DNA of 64,000 nt from Flagellimonas oceanensis (lineage in GTDB: Bacteria > Bacteroidota > Bacteroidia > Flavobacteriales > Flavobacteriaceae). The stretch spans positions 62,001 to 126,000 of the forward strand of contig NZ_RZNA01000017.1 in assembly GCF_003992595.1 (NCBI RefSeq). Direction: 5' to 3'. Positions within the stretch are counted from its first letter, which is position 1. Each line of letters starts with the position of its first letter. The notes under the pieces were generated by a model, which was given only the letters and a program-made list of their open reading frames with translations, was not told the DNA's origin and made no database searches. Both the position numbers and the translations under genes were made by a program. Below are positions 36,197-46,400 of the stretch, in pieces.

Positions 36197-37384
36197 ATGA
36201 AAACAACCTGTATAAGGACACTGCTAGTGCTATCAACAATACTTAATTCCTGTGCTGTCTCGGAAGATGAGATCGTGAAAGAAAGTACTTATGATTGCTT
36301 TATGTCCGACAACACTTCGAACCAAGGGCATCCAAAACATGTACAATACCAGGCTCTACTGGATGAGTTGGTCGGCAAGGGTGTACCCGGTATTATGATG
36401 ACCATCTTTGATGGAAATGATAATGAAGGCCCATGGTCGGGAGCCAGTGGCATGGCCGACCTTAAAAATAGAGTGTCCATGAAAAATTGCAATATTTCAA
36501 GAGTGGGTAGTACCGTTAAAATGTTTACGGCCGTTACCGTTCTTCAATTAGCGGAAGAAGGTAAACTCAATCTCGATGATTTGGCTTCACAGTATTTATC
36601 GGATGAAACGATGGCTGGCATTGAAAATGCCCATGAAGCTACTGTGCGTCAACTTCTCGAACATAGTAGTGGTATTTACAACTATATCATCAATCCACAC
36701 TTTCAAACGGCCTCATTAAATGATTTGCTCAAAGTATGGAAGCCTAATGAGCTTTTGGACTACGCTCGCGGTAAAAACGCAAATTTTGAACCAGGTACCG
36801 ATTTGGACTACTCCAATACCAACTATATTTTTCTTGGAGAAATCATAGAAGATATAGAGGGAAAACCTTTTTACAAAGTATTCGAAGAAAGAATATTCAA
36901 TCCTTTAGATCTAGCCTTTACGCAATTTGCAGCGGAAAGCCCGGTACCCAAAAATATTGTTCGTGGGTACATAGACCTCTACAGCAAACTAGAGGTAGTG
37001 GAATCCACGTACTACAGTGGATGGGATTATTACACCGCCGATGGTGGACTCATCTCGAACCCATATGATCTTTACGTATTTCTACGATCGATTATGGAGC
37101 ATTCCATTATATCCGAAAAAAGTTTTCAGATCATGACCCAATGGAAAAGTCCATCCTATGATGATGATATACATTACGGATTGGGCATATTTAAGATGGA
37201 AACCAAGTTTGGGGATGCCTACATCCATAGCGGGGACGCCATTGGCTATGCCGCCACTATGCTGTACCTACCAAAGGATGATATTTATATCTCTTGGGCG
37301 GTCAATGGCAACTATGGTAAAATAGATGCGCTTACCCAAGAACTGGAAGCAATGGAGCATATTATAGCGAACGTAATCAAGTAG
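36197..37384 (+). CDS. Serine hydrolase lipoprotein of the beta-lactamase/D-Ala-D-Ala carboxypeptidase (class C-like) family
   Basis: The 395-residue protein has a lipobox at LNSC (C19). Catalytic motifs of the AmpC/DD-peptidase fold are present: S105-T-V-K108, YSN in LDYSNTNYIFLGEII, and HSGD near the end in place of KTG. This combination is typical of the esterase/peptidase branch rather than true beta-lactamases. It lies between the two paralogous outer-membrane proteins with gaps of 14 and 4 bases, so all three are one operon. Substrate unknown. Confidence 0.87.
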   Translation: MKTTCIRTLLVLSTILNSCAVSEDEIVKESTYDCFMSDNTSNQGHPKHVQYQALLDELVGKGVPGIMMTIFDGNDNEGPWSGASGMADLKNRVSMKNCNISRVGSTVKMFTAVTVLQLAEEGKLNLDDLASQYLSDETMAGIENAHEATVRQLLEHSSGIYNYIINPHFQTASLNDLLKVWKPNELLDYARGKNANFEPGTDLDYSNTNYIFLGEIIEDIEGKPFYKVFEERIFNPLDLAFTQFAAESPVPKNIVRGYIDLYSKLEVVESTYYSGWDYYTADGGLISNPYDLYVFLRSIMEHSIISEKSFQIMTQWKSPSYDDDIHYGLGIFKMETKFGDAYIHSGDAIGYAATMLYLPKDDIYISWAVNGNYGKIDALTQELEAMEHIIANVIK

Positions 37385-37388
37385 TTCT

Positions 37389-37985
37389 ATGAGAAACCTG
37401 AAAAAGCCTTGGTTCGCGAAAGGACTTTATATCATATTGTTTTTCTTCTTGTCACCATTTGTTATGGCCCAAAGTCCGGTTACGGTAGCAGTGTTCAATG
37501 AATCGACCAGTATGCCGCTATCGCCACCTAAGATCGGACCTTTTCATCCAGGTGTCCTCACAGGAAGTGATATTACCCTCTATGAAAGTGATAGGAACAA
37601 GACCTATGTGTCCATCAACATTAGCTATACATTCCATAAGAAACTATATCAGGCTATAACCATTGGCCTTAATCTAGGTTATGATTACAAAATGGCATAT
37701 GGCGGCAGCCTTAAAACGGGTATCGGTATAGGATATATGCATACTTTTCCCGTTCGGGAAATATATAGTTTTCAAAGCACGGAATACGGGTTGAAAAAAG
37801 CAAAAGGAAACTCTCGGTTCATCCCTTCGGTTTCTTTTGGCATTGGTCAGCGATTTAGTCCCAATGATTTTAAAAGCAGTGAATTGTTCGTTCAACAGCA
37901 GTATTGGTTGGAAATCCCCTATTCTCCAGGCTTTATTCCCAATATGTCCCATGCCAATACCATACTCGGTGCTAAATTTCCTTGA
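37389..37985 (+). CDS. Outer-membrane beta-barrel-like protein, paralog B
   Basis: The 198-residue protein has a signal peptide (IILFFFLSPFVMAQ) and the same conserved blocks as the protein at 35592 (see GIGYMHTF, GNSRFIPS and IPYSPGFIPNMSH). Overall identity appears moderate, so the duplication is old. The third gene of the local operon. Confidence 0.72.
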   Translation: MRNLKKPWFAKGLYIILFFFLSPFVMAQSPVTVAVFNESTSMPLSPPKIGPFHPGVLTGSDITLYESDRNKTYVSINISYTFHKKLYQAITIGLNLGYDYKMAYGGSLKTGIGIGYMHTFPVREIYSFQSTEYGLKKAKGNSRFIPSVSFGIGQRFSPNDFKSSELFVQQQYWLEIPYSPGFIPNMSHANTILGAKFP

Positions 37986-38106
37986 ACCTTAAAGCTCATT
38001 TTTATATACGCCCGATATAATTATAAACATCAATATTAATGATCAAAACTATAAATACGGAACTGGACCGAGATAATGTAGATACACTTCCAATAAGCCT
38101 AGTCCT

Positions 38107-39027
38107 ATGAAAAATACTTTTTTACCTTTTATTTTTTATTGTTTATTAGCTCTTTTCGGCTGTAGTAAAAACAAATTGGATACCATAACTGATGGCTCCA
38201 TACCAAACCCAGGAACAGATATTGTTCAGCTACCCGTGGTGATTCATATGATACACGATGGTGAAGATGTAGGTGAGGGTGCAAATCTTTCAAAAGAGAG
38301 AGTACTGAGACAAATCGAAATCCTGAATGAAGACTTTAGAAGAAAAGTGGGCACTAATGGGTTCAATGATCATCCCGATGGGGCAGACACGAAAATAGAG
38401 TTTGTTCTGGCTCAATTTACCCCTGATTTTAAAAAGTTTAATGGCATTAACCGAATCGATACATCAAAAAAACCGGTGGACAATTTGGGATATAACCAAA
38501 ATCACTACGCCCAATTTGCTTTCTGGCCTCCCGATGAATACATCAACATATGGGTCACCCCATTGCCTTTGTCCTCTGCCTGTTTAGCGCTTGGAGTTTC
38601 CTCTGGTCCGGATATCGAGTTGCCAGGTTCGGAACTGTTCAGTGTACCACATGATGATGACGCCGAAGGCATCTTGATCAATTGGATACATTTCGGAGAA
38701 TCCAATATTGACTGCCATGCTAAACTGGGAAGGACCCTTACCCACGAAATGGGCCATTATCTGGGATTATTGCACACCTGGGGAGGAAGAGACTGTGCTC
38801 ACAATGATTACTGTGACGACACACCTGCGGTAAACGAGCCTGTCTTTGGCAGCAAAGCTATCCTGGGCTGCGACGGAGAGGCCGTTATGATCGGAAATTA
38901 CATGAACTACAGTGACGATGCGGTAATGAACATTTTTACAAAAGATCAGGCAGAAAGAATGTATTACGTTCTGCGGCACCATGCCGGCAGAAAAGGTTTG
39001 ATGACCAGTACAGCCATTGAAAGATAA
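38107..39027 (+). CDS. M43-family (pappalysin/cytophagalysin) metalloprotease lipoprotein
   Basis: The 306-residue protein has a lipobox at LFGC (C19). The zinc motif HEMGHYLGLLH gives H213, E214, H217 and H223, and the Met-turn is in NYMNYSDDAVMNIFT. The N-terminal part (VVIHMIHDGEDVGEG...) is the usual start of the M43B domain. It has no large C-terminal adhesive or T9SS sorting domain, so it probably remains lipid-anchored. It is about 120 bases after the outer-membrane protein gene. Confidence 0.9.
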   Translation: MKNTFLPFIFYCLLALFGCSKNKLDTITDGSIPNPGTDIVQLPVVIHMIHDGEDVGEGANLSKERVLRQIEILNEDFRRKVGTNGFNDHPDGADTKIEFVLAQFTPDFKKFNGINRIDTSKKPVDNLGYNQNHYAQFAFWPPDEYINIWVTPLPLSSACLALGVSSGPDIELPGSELFSVPHDDDAEGILINWIHFGESNIDCHAKLGRTLTHEMGHYLGLLHTWGGRDCAHNDYCDDTPAVNEPVFGSKAILGCDGEAVMIGNYMNYSDDAVMNIFTKDQAERMYYVLRHHAGRKGLMTSTAIER

Positions 39028-39415
39028 CCAAGGAGAATCTCGAAAAAGTAGAACTTTCCCCTTTTTTCTGGTACCTCAATTAGACCTTCTGCCTCTGAAC
39101 CTTCTTTGCGGAACACTGATCGTTCATATCCAATGAAGATCATTTGCTGACCCGCACAACATGGAACTCCACAGGGAAGGAAGGCTATGAAAAAAGGTTG
39201 CCCTAGAGGTCATCAGACCTGTACTTGTTGGATAAAAAGGTTTACAACAAAGCCTTGGTAAACATTTTTCCAGAGGATTGGCAGTGAGATGTCAATAAAG
39301 AATCGATACGGCGTTATCCCACAAACCCCTCGCTAAATTTTCTTGACAATACATCGACTTTGGTCTTTCTTTGCACTCTATAAAATGTATACCAAGAGCA
39401 TTACAAAAGGAAAGA
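39028..39415. other. Gene-free stretch with possible coding remnant and a promoter
   Basis: There is no intact gene. A short open stretch near 39220-39287 ends in a peptide reading KKVYNKALVNIFPEDWQ before TGA, which looks protein-like but is preceded by stop codons; it may be the tail of a lost gene. The promoter described at 39343-39373 lies at the right end. Confidence 0.35.
39343..39373 (+). promoter_or_regulatory. Probable promoter for the SBF-like transporter
   Basis: TTG in TCTTGAC (39343-39345) and TTTCTTTG (39366-39373, one mismatch to TAnnTTTG) are spaced 20 bases apart, and the inferred start site lies about 38 bases before the ATG at 39416. This favours that ATG over a TTG at 39371. 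Confidence 0.45.
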
Positions 39416-40414
39416 ATGAAGAGATTGATCAAATTTGACAAATTTGTAGCAGGTATAATTCTTGTAATAGTCCTAGCCTACTTTTTACCTGGTTTAGCCA
39501 GTAGACAGAGCTCAGTTCCTTTGGACACCATAGCCAAAGTCGGTATATCGTTGATTTTCTTTTTTTACGGGCTCAAATTAAATCCTGACAAGATTCGCCA
39601 GGGCTTACGAAATTGGCGTTTGCATTTGTTGGCACAATCCTTTGTGTTCCTTGTTTTTCCGTTGATTGTTCTCGCTTTTTATCCCCTTTTCAAATCAGGT
39701 ACCTATTTTGATATCTGGTTGGCATTCCTGTTTATGGCGGCACTTCCATCCACAGTATCCTCGTCGGTGGTAATGGTATCCATTGCGAAGGGTAACATTC
39801 CCGCTGCCATATTCAATGCAAGCATTTCCGGTTTGATAGGAATTCTGGTCACGCCACTTTGGATGGGCATATTTTTGGAGCATCAATCCACGGAATTCAG
39901 TTTTATTACCGTTTACACAGATTTAGTACTGCAAATACTTTTGCCCGTTGTCATTGGGTTGCTCTTTCATCGCTATCTCGGGAATTTCGCATCTCGCTAC
40001 AGCGGCTATTTGACCTTGTTCGATAAATCAGTTATTTTATTGATCATCTATAAAAGCTTTGTGCATTCGTTCGAAGATGGCATTTTCGAAACCGTGGCCC
40101 TACCCCAGCTGGCAATGATCTATTTGGCCGTGCTAGCAATTTTTTTCTTGGTCTACGCACTTATCGGAGGAGTGGCGAAAAGCATGAAGTTTTCGATTGA
40201 GGACCGTATTACCGCACAATTTTGTGGTACTAAAAAGTCGTTGGTACATGGAACGGTCTTCGCGAACATCCTGTTTCCCGCTTCATTTTCGATTGGAATC
40301 ATTTTGCTGCCATTAATGCTCTTTCATGTCACACAAATATTCATTATCAGCATCATAGCTTCCAAATACTCCAAACGTGAGATAGATATTGATACCGTAA
40401 AAACATATTCATGA
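39416..40414 (+). CDS. SBF-like (bile acid:sodium symporter fold) transporter, YfeH type
   Basis: ATG 39416 gives 332 residues with about ten TM segments. The first is FVAGIILVIVLAYFLPGLAS; then comes VGISLIFFFYGLKLNPDKIR, which resembles the start of the SBF_like family, and ALPSTVSSSVVMVSIAKGN, the unwound cross-over region typical of the family. Length matches YfeH (about 330). A cation-coupled organic-anion transporter is expected; the substrate is unknown. It converges on the flavodoxin-like reductase gene. Confidence 0.88.
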   Translation: MKRLIKFDKFVAGIILVIVLAYFLPGLASRQSSVPLDTIAKVGISLIFFFYGLKLNPDKIRQGLRNWRLHLLAQSFVFLVFPLIVLAFYPLFKSGTYFDIWLAFLFMAALPSTVSSSVVMVSIAKGNIPAAIFNASISGLIGILVTPLWMGIFLEHQSTEFSFITVYTDLVLQILLPVVIGLLFHRYLGNFASRYSGYLTLFDKSVILLIIYKSFVHSFEDGIFETVALPQLAMIYLAVLAIFFLVYALIGGVAKSMKFSIEDRITAQFCGTKKSLVHGTVFANILFPASFSIGIILLPLMLFHVTQIFIISIIASKYSKREIDIDTVKTYS

Positions 40415-40446
40415 CGGAACCTTTGTCCCTCATGAACTTCCGTCAT
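40411..40446. terminator. Inverted repeat overlapping the transporter stop codon, possible terminator
   Basis: ATGACGGAA (40411-40419) and TTCCGTCAT (40438-40446) are a perfect 9-bp inverted repeat with an 18-base loop between two convergent genes. There is no T-tract, so termination would be weak or need a factor. Confidence 0.4.
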
Positions 40447-40472
40447 CACGTATATAGCACTACAGGAACTTG

Positions 40473-41006
40473 TTAGGTTTCCAACAGTAGGCTCATTGCT
40501 CGTTCAAACTTCTCTTTGTATTCAAATGAAATGTTTTTGGAGCCTTCTTCGTAGAATGCCTGCATTACCACTGGTACGCTATAGGGCAAAGTCCAAGCGC
40601 GCAGGGTGTTCGCCACCACCCTCATGTTATCAATTCCAGTGGAGGCGTTCCCACCATAAGCCCAACAGATCAGGGCCACTTTAATACGATCTAGGTAAGG
40701 TCCTTTCTCGCGAGCACTGATAATGAGCCAGTCCAGACAATTCTTCATGGCACCTACCATGCCGCCATGGTATAACGGACTCAACCAAATATGCCTGTCA
40801 CAGCTTCGGAACAGATCCACCATTTCAAGAACAGCGGGAGGTGTATCCACTGCATCTTCAGAGAAAAAAGGAATATTATGGTCGACTAGGTTATATACGA
40901 CCACCTCAACGCCCATACCTTCCAAAGTATCCTTGAAATAATCCACCATATGGTTTGCCGTGTTCAATCTTTTGGATATGGTCCCATTGAAAACAAGTAC
41001 TCGCAT
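40473..41006 (-). CDS. NADPH-dependent FMN reductase (flavodoxin-like)
   Basis: The 177-residue protein has the flavodoxin-like start VLVFNGTISKRLNTANHMVD, with the FMN phosphate loop, and WLSPLYHGGMVGAMKNCLDW, the SPEYHGS-type loop of ArsH/azoreductase/chromate-reductase-like enzymes. It is 89 bases after the ferredoxin-cyclase gene on the same strand, so it may be co-transcribed with the redox-linked cyclase and the efflux operon. Substrate not known. Confidence 0.88.
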   Translation of the reverse strand: MRVLVFNGTISKRLNTANHMVDYFKDTLEGMGVEVVVYNLVDHNIPFFSEDAVDTPPAVLEMVDLFRSCDRHIWLSPLYHGGMVGAMKNCLDWLIISAREKGPYLDRIKVALICWAYGGNASTGIDNMRVVANTLRAWTLPYSVPVVMQAFYEEGSKNISFEYKEKFERAMSLLLET

Positions 41007-41095
41007 TCTCTCTTCTTTAAAGGCTTATTTTGATGTGTAAAAATACCACGCTTTGGGCATCCTGCCCAGTATCCCGCAATCTTTTTCCTTCTCAA

Positions 41096-42058
41096 TCATC
41101 TGCTGGGCAATCCTTTCTGATAATTGAATTGTTCCCCTAGTAAATACAATAAAAAGGGTTCCTCCACTCCCTTAAGGTTTTCAAGGGAGTTGGCTGCTCT
41201 TGGCCTTTCCTCCAATAGCTCATAGACATCCTTGGATACGATGAAACTATTGTTGAGTTTCTTGGTCAAGTCCTGGATTCTTGCGGCAACATTCACTGGG
41301 TAACCCATTACCAGCTGGTGGGGATTCCCTTGTAGTAACAGGTCTCCAGCAGCCACCTTTCCCAAATGGGCACCTACACCAATCTCAATTTCTTGTTTGA
41401 AATACTTTTTAAAATATAGTTCGTTCAATCTTTTCAACTCCTTGAACATTTCCTTTACACAGGAAACCGTTTTGTTTGCACTTTCTTTGGTGGTGTCTTC
41501 AAAACCGAATGCCGCATAGAGCCCATCACCCGCGGTTTCGACGATTTTACCTCCATGTTCCCTGATGATCTCCTCGAAATGATAGAACATTTTCCTGACC
41601 ACGTGAATGACATCAAACGCCAGATTATGCTCTACAAAGGGGGTAAAGTTCCTGATATCCAGAAACAATAGGCACAGCCGCATTTCTTTACCTATGTTCT
41701 CGTCCTTGATGATCTTGTTCCTCAAATAAAGTGGATAATCGCTCTCATCATTCATGATGCGCTTAATTCTTACAGCCCCCCCCTTCACATAGGTCTGGCA
41801 TGCCAAACGAACGTTTCTGGGCAACTCAAAGTATTTTTGCATGTTCTTTTCGGCCGTATTCGTTTCGGAGAGGTTTTCTTCGCCTTCAACGACCAATATC
41901 CGACATGTGGAACATCTCGCGCGTCCACCACATTCGCAACAGAAAGGAACACCTTTGTTCAACCCAGCTTTTAGAATCGAATCATCGGAACCAATTAAAA
42001 AAGATGCATCGTTGATTATGGTGATATGATGATATGTCCGAACCATATCATCGATCAT
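41096..42058 (-). CDS. 2Fe-2S ferredoxin domain fused to class III adenylate/guanylate cyclase
   Basis: The 320-residue protein has two domains. Residues about 8-98 are a [2Fe-2S] ferredoxin with C43-x5-C49-x2-C52 and C87, the adrenodoxin-type spacing. Residues about 124-310 are a class III cyclase with metal Asp D134 (FLDIRNF) and D178 (ETAGDG), and N256/R260 (VNVAAR) for transition-state binding. The two purine-specifying positions differ from adenylate cyclases: Lys is E174, as in guanylate cyclases, and Asp is L249. The product nucleotide is therefore uncertain. The start overlaps the efflux OMF gene by 11 bases (an alternative ATG lies at 42046), making it the fourth gene of an RND operon. 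The cluster may gate cyclase activity by redox state (inference). Confidence 0.9.
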   Translation of the reverse strand: MIDDMVRTYHHITIINDASFLIGSDDSILKAGLNKGVPFCCECGGRARCSTCRILVVEGEENLSETNTAEKNMQKYFELPRNVRLACQTYVKGGAVRIKRIMNDESDYPLYLRNKIIKDENIGKEMRLCLLFLDIRNFTPFVEHNLAFDVIHVVRKMFYHFEEIIREHGGKIVETAGDGLYAAFGFEDTTKESANKTVSCVKEMFKELKRLNELYFKKYFKQEIEIGVGAHLGKVAAGDLLLQGNPHQLVMGYPVNVAARIQDLTKKLNNSFIVSKDVYELLEERPRAANSLENLKGVEEPFLLYLLGEQFNYQKGLPSR

Positions 42059-43481
42059 TCCTTGGATTTTTCCATCCCCCGCCCAAGGCCCTGTACAGAT
42101 TGATGATGCTCACCTTGCGCTCGAGCACATCCATGATTCCTTGCATCTCGGCAGACAATAAGTTCTGCTCGGAGGTCAACACATCGATGTAGTTCGTTTG
42201 GGAATTATATTCCAGTAGGCGCTTGGTGTATGAAACGGATTTGTTCAATGCTTCCAACTGCTTTGAACGCTTTTCGCACTTTATGTCCGCCTGTTGGTAG
42301 GCAAAAAGCGCATCCGAAACCTCTTGCCCCGCTGTGAGCAGGATTTGTTCAAAGGTATAGTATGCTATCTGTTGTTCGGATTTTGCCACTTCCAAGTTGG
42401 CTTTCAATGCCCCCCGATTCAGAATGGGCTGTAATAGACCACCGGCCACATTGGCGAACAGACCAACATTTTCCTTAAAAAGATCATCAAACTCAAAACT
42501 GGAAAAACCAGCTGCTCCCGTAATGGTAAATGATGGATAAAAACTGGCCCTGGCCCCGTTTGTAATCTCGAATGCCTCTCGATAGGCCAACTCGCTCTGA
42601 AGCACATCAGGTCTGTTGAGCAACAGTTGTGATGGCACACCAACTGACAATTCCATATCCTCTACTTCTTTAATCTTAGCATAAGAACTACGTGCAATGG
42701 CTCCCGGTTTTCTTGCCAATAAAACAGACAGTTCGTTTTCCAACTCCCTGATCTGCCGTTCCACATCGGGAATGCCCAATTCCGCCTGATATTGGTTAGC
42801 CTCGCTCTGAACCACGGCCGCACCGTTTACCACATTGGCCTGTTTCAACTTTTTCATGGTCGCCACGTAGGATTTTCGGTTGTCCGCGGTCTCCTTTAAC
42901 ACCTTCAATTGTTCGTCAAGTGCAATCAATTGATAGTATTTGGTAGCTATGGTGGCCACCAAAGCTGATTGGATGGCTTGCTTGGCTCCTTCCGCCCTTA
43001 GTAGCCCTGCCAATCTTGCCCGTTTGGCACTGTTCAATCTCCCCCAGATATCCGCTTCCCAAGAGGCACTCAGGGAAAGGTCGTACTGGGTAACATTGTC
43101 CACCAATCCGTACCCTTGGGTAAAGGAAAGTTTGGATCTGGCCACCGAGGCATTCCCTTGTAAGGTGGGAAGAAATGCCCGCTTGCTCTTTTTGAACATT
43201 GCCCCTGCTATCTGCAGGCGTTCCAAAGCAATCTTCATATCGTAATTCTCCATCAAAGCCTCATTGATGTAGCTGTTCAATAAAGAATCGGTGAAGAATG
43301 CTTCCAAAGGAATGGCTGACAATGCCTGTAAACTGTCCTTGTGTTGTTGCTCTACTCTATATAATCCTTTTGTCTCTGTTTCTGGTTTTGTATACTTCTT
43401 GGTAATCCCACAAGAGACCAAGAACAGAAAGGATAGAACCAACGATGTTTTATATAATGGGTATGTCCTCATGATTTTCAT
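42048..43481 (-). CDS. TolC-like outer-membrane efflux lipoprotein (NodT family)
   Basis: The 477-residue protein has a lipobox in FLFLVSC (C about 24) and the duplicated OMF repeat: LQIAGAMFKKSKRAFLPTLQ in the first half and LLNRPDVLQSELAYREAFEI in the second. It is the outer-membrane channel for the pump at 43483, starting 1 base after that gene ends, and is followed by the overlapping ferredoxin-cyclase gene. Confidence 0.92.
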   Translation of the reverse strand: MKIMRTYPLYKTSLVLSFLFLVSCGITKKYTKPETETKGLYRVEQQHKDSLQALSAIPLEAFFTDSLLNSYINEALMENYDMKIALERLQIAGAMFKKSKRAFLPTLQGNASVARSKLSFTQGYGLVDNVTQYDLSLSASWEADIWGRLNSAKRARLAGLLRAEGAKQAIQSALVATIATKYYQLIALDEQLKVLKETADNRKSYVATMKKLKQANVVNGAAVVQSEANQYQAELGIPDVERQIRELENELSVLLARKPGAIARSSYAKIKEVEDMELSVGVPSQLLLNRPDVLQSELAYREAFEITNGARASFYPSFTITGAAGFSSFEFDDLFKENVGLFANVAGGLLQPILNRGALKANLEVAKSEQQIAYYTFEQILLTAGQEVSDALFAYQQADIKCEKRSKQLEALNKSVSYTKRLLEYNSQTNYIDVLTSEQNLLSAEMQGIMDVLERKVSIINLYRALGGGWKNPRNDR

Positions 43482-43482
43482 T

Positions 43483-46400
43483 TTATTCGTGAACTTCGTC
43501 TTTATGCAATTTTTCGCTCAGTCGTTCCTGAAGTGACTGGAACATGATGAACAAGGCAGGGATAACAAATACACCGCACAAGGTTCCCACAAGCATTCCC
43601 CCCACTGCGGCCGTACCAATGGATCGGTTACTGACAGCTCCCGCACCATTGGCGAACATCAAAGGCAGTAGACCGAATATGAAGGCAAAGGATGTCATTA
43701 AAATAGGCCGCAACCTGGCCTTGGCCGCACGGACCACTGATGATGCCAAGCTCAGCCCACTTTTTCGGTGCATCAAGGCGAACTCCACAATAAGTATCGA
43801 GTTTTTGGCTAAAAGCCCAGTCAGCATAATTAAACTGATCTGTAGAAAGATGTTGTTGTCGATCCCGAACATTTTGGCAAATAAATAGGCTCCCGCCAAG
43901 CCAATGGGCAGGGGCAAGAGTATCGAGAACGGCAGAATGTAGCTTTCATATTGGGCCGCCAATAGAAAATAGACAAACACCAAGCATAAAATGAATATAT
44001 AAACGGTTTGGTTCCCACTGTTCACTTCCTCCCTGCTCAGCCCCGCAAACTCATAACCGAACTGTTTGGTCAGCTGTTCATCGGCCACTTCTTGAATCGC
44101 TTTAACGGCATCCCCGGAACTATAGCCCGGTGCGGGTACACCTGTAACGTTGGCCGAAGTGAACAGGTTGAAACGTTTGATGAACTCCGGTCCAAATACT
44201 TTTCGCAAACTCACAAATTGTGTGATAGGGGCCATTTCCCCATTCGCTGTCTTTACCAAAACGGAATGCAGATCTTCGGGTTTTGCCCTTGGACCCGGTT
44301 TGGATTGAACCATGACGCGATACTGCTTATTGAAACGGTTGAAATCCGAAGCATATATTCCACCGTAATATCCCTGCATTACCCCCAATACTTTATCCGG
44401 GGTTATGCCGGCCATCTCACATTTGGCTACATCGACCTCAAGCTCGTACTGTGGAAAACTATTGCTGAACGATGTTGTCGCATATAGGATTTCCGGTCTT
44501 TGGTTAATGGCCCCCATATAATTTTGAACCACACCGCTGAATTTCTCCATATCATTGGCAGTACGATCCTGAAGATTGAACTCAAAACCATTGGTGCTCC
44601 CAAATCCTTGAAGTGTGGGTGCGGCAAAAAAGATAATATTGGCCCCTTTGATTCCAGAGGTTTTGTAAAAAAGCTTGTTGACCACACTTTCGATATCCTG
44701 CCCCTCATCCTGTCGGTCTTCCCAAGATTTAAGACGGATAAAAAAGGCCCCATAGGAACCTCCCGCCCCACTGATGATATCCTGTCCTGCCATTCGGGTC
44801 AGGCTTTCCACCTCGGGAACCGTGCGCACAATGCTATCAACCTGATCGGCCAGTTCCGTGGTACGCTCCAGGGAAGATGATGGCGGTAAAATGATATTTC
44901 CAAAAATGGCCCTACTATCCTCCGACGGTACAAAACCAGTAGGTGTATTCTTAATCAGTCCCCAGGCCAATACCGAGAACGCCCCTATCAATCCAACAGC
45001 CAACCATTTTCTTCGCAAAAGGAATTGGACCCCTTTGATGTATTTGTAGGTTACTGCTTGAAAGGCCACGTTGAATTTGGCGTAAAAGCGTTTTAAAAAG
45101 CCCTTTGGTTTTTCACCTTCATCATCGTGATGAGCTTTTAAAAACAAAGCACATAAAGCTGGACTCAGGGTCAAGGCATTGATGGCGGAAATAACAATGG
45201 CAATGGCCAAGGTCAGACCAAATTGTTTATAGAACACTCCGGTGGACCCTCCAATAAATGATACTGGCACAAATACAGCTGCCATAACCAGCGTAATGGA
45301 AATAATGGCCTTGCTGATTTCGCTCATCGCATGTAAGGTGGCTTTTTTTGGGGATTTCGACCCTTGGTCAAATTTGGCATGGACGGCTTCCACCACCACA
45401 ATGGCATCATCCACCACAATTCCGATGGCCAAGACCAGAGCGAACAAGGTCAACAGGTTAATGGTAAAACCGAACAACTGTAAAAAGAAGAAAGTACCAA
45501 TGATCGCGACTGGAACGGATATGGCAGGAATCAACGTTGAGCGAAAATCCTGCAAAAAGATGAACACCACGATAAACACCAAAATAAATGCCTCTATCAA
45601 AGTATGGATCACCTTATCGATTGAGGCATTGAGAAATTCGTTGGCGTTCAAAAAGGGTACATATTCGATTCCTGATGGAAAATCCTCGGCACTCTCTTCA
45701 ATAATCCTTTGGCACTCGTTGATCAGTTCATAGGCATTGGAACCTGCAGTCTGGCTAATGGCAATGGAGGTACTGGGATAGCCCAAGGTTTTTGTACTAC
45801 TGTTGTAGTCCAATGCACCCAACTCCACATCGGCCACATCGGACAAGCGTAAAATCTCTCCATCTCCACTGGCCTTGAGCACAATTTGCCAGAACTCATC
45901 GGCGGTCTGTAAACGCCCTTTGTATTTTATGGTATATTGAAACGCTTGGTTTCCATTGACACCGAACTTACCTGGGGCAGCCTCAATGTTCTGCTGCCTC
46001 AACTTGGCAATTACATCTTCGGGAACCAACCCATAGGAAGCCATGGCATCGGGCTTGAGCCAGATACGCATCGCATAATCGCGTGCCCCATAGATAAAAG
46101 CATCCCCGATACCGTTTACACGCTTCAATTTGGGCAGAATGTTCAAACTCACGTAATTCTGTAGGAAATTCTGATCGTAATTGTCCTTAGTGCTATAAAT
46201 ACTGAAGATGTACACCAAACTGCTCTGCATCTTGCTTGTGGACACACCTGAACGAATCACTTCTTCCGGTAATAGATTACTGGCCTTGTTCACACGGTTC
46301 TGAACATTCATTACCGCCAGGTCGGGGTCGGTGCCCAATTTAAAATAGATGGTAATCGTGGCACTTCCATCATTTCCTGCCGTAGAGGTCATATACTGCA

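Noticed and set aside
36197..37384. Calling the serine hydrolase a beta-lactamase resistance gene
   Set aside because: It has HSGD instead of a KTG motif and resembles the esterase/DD-peptidase branch; resistance is not supported.
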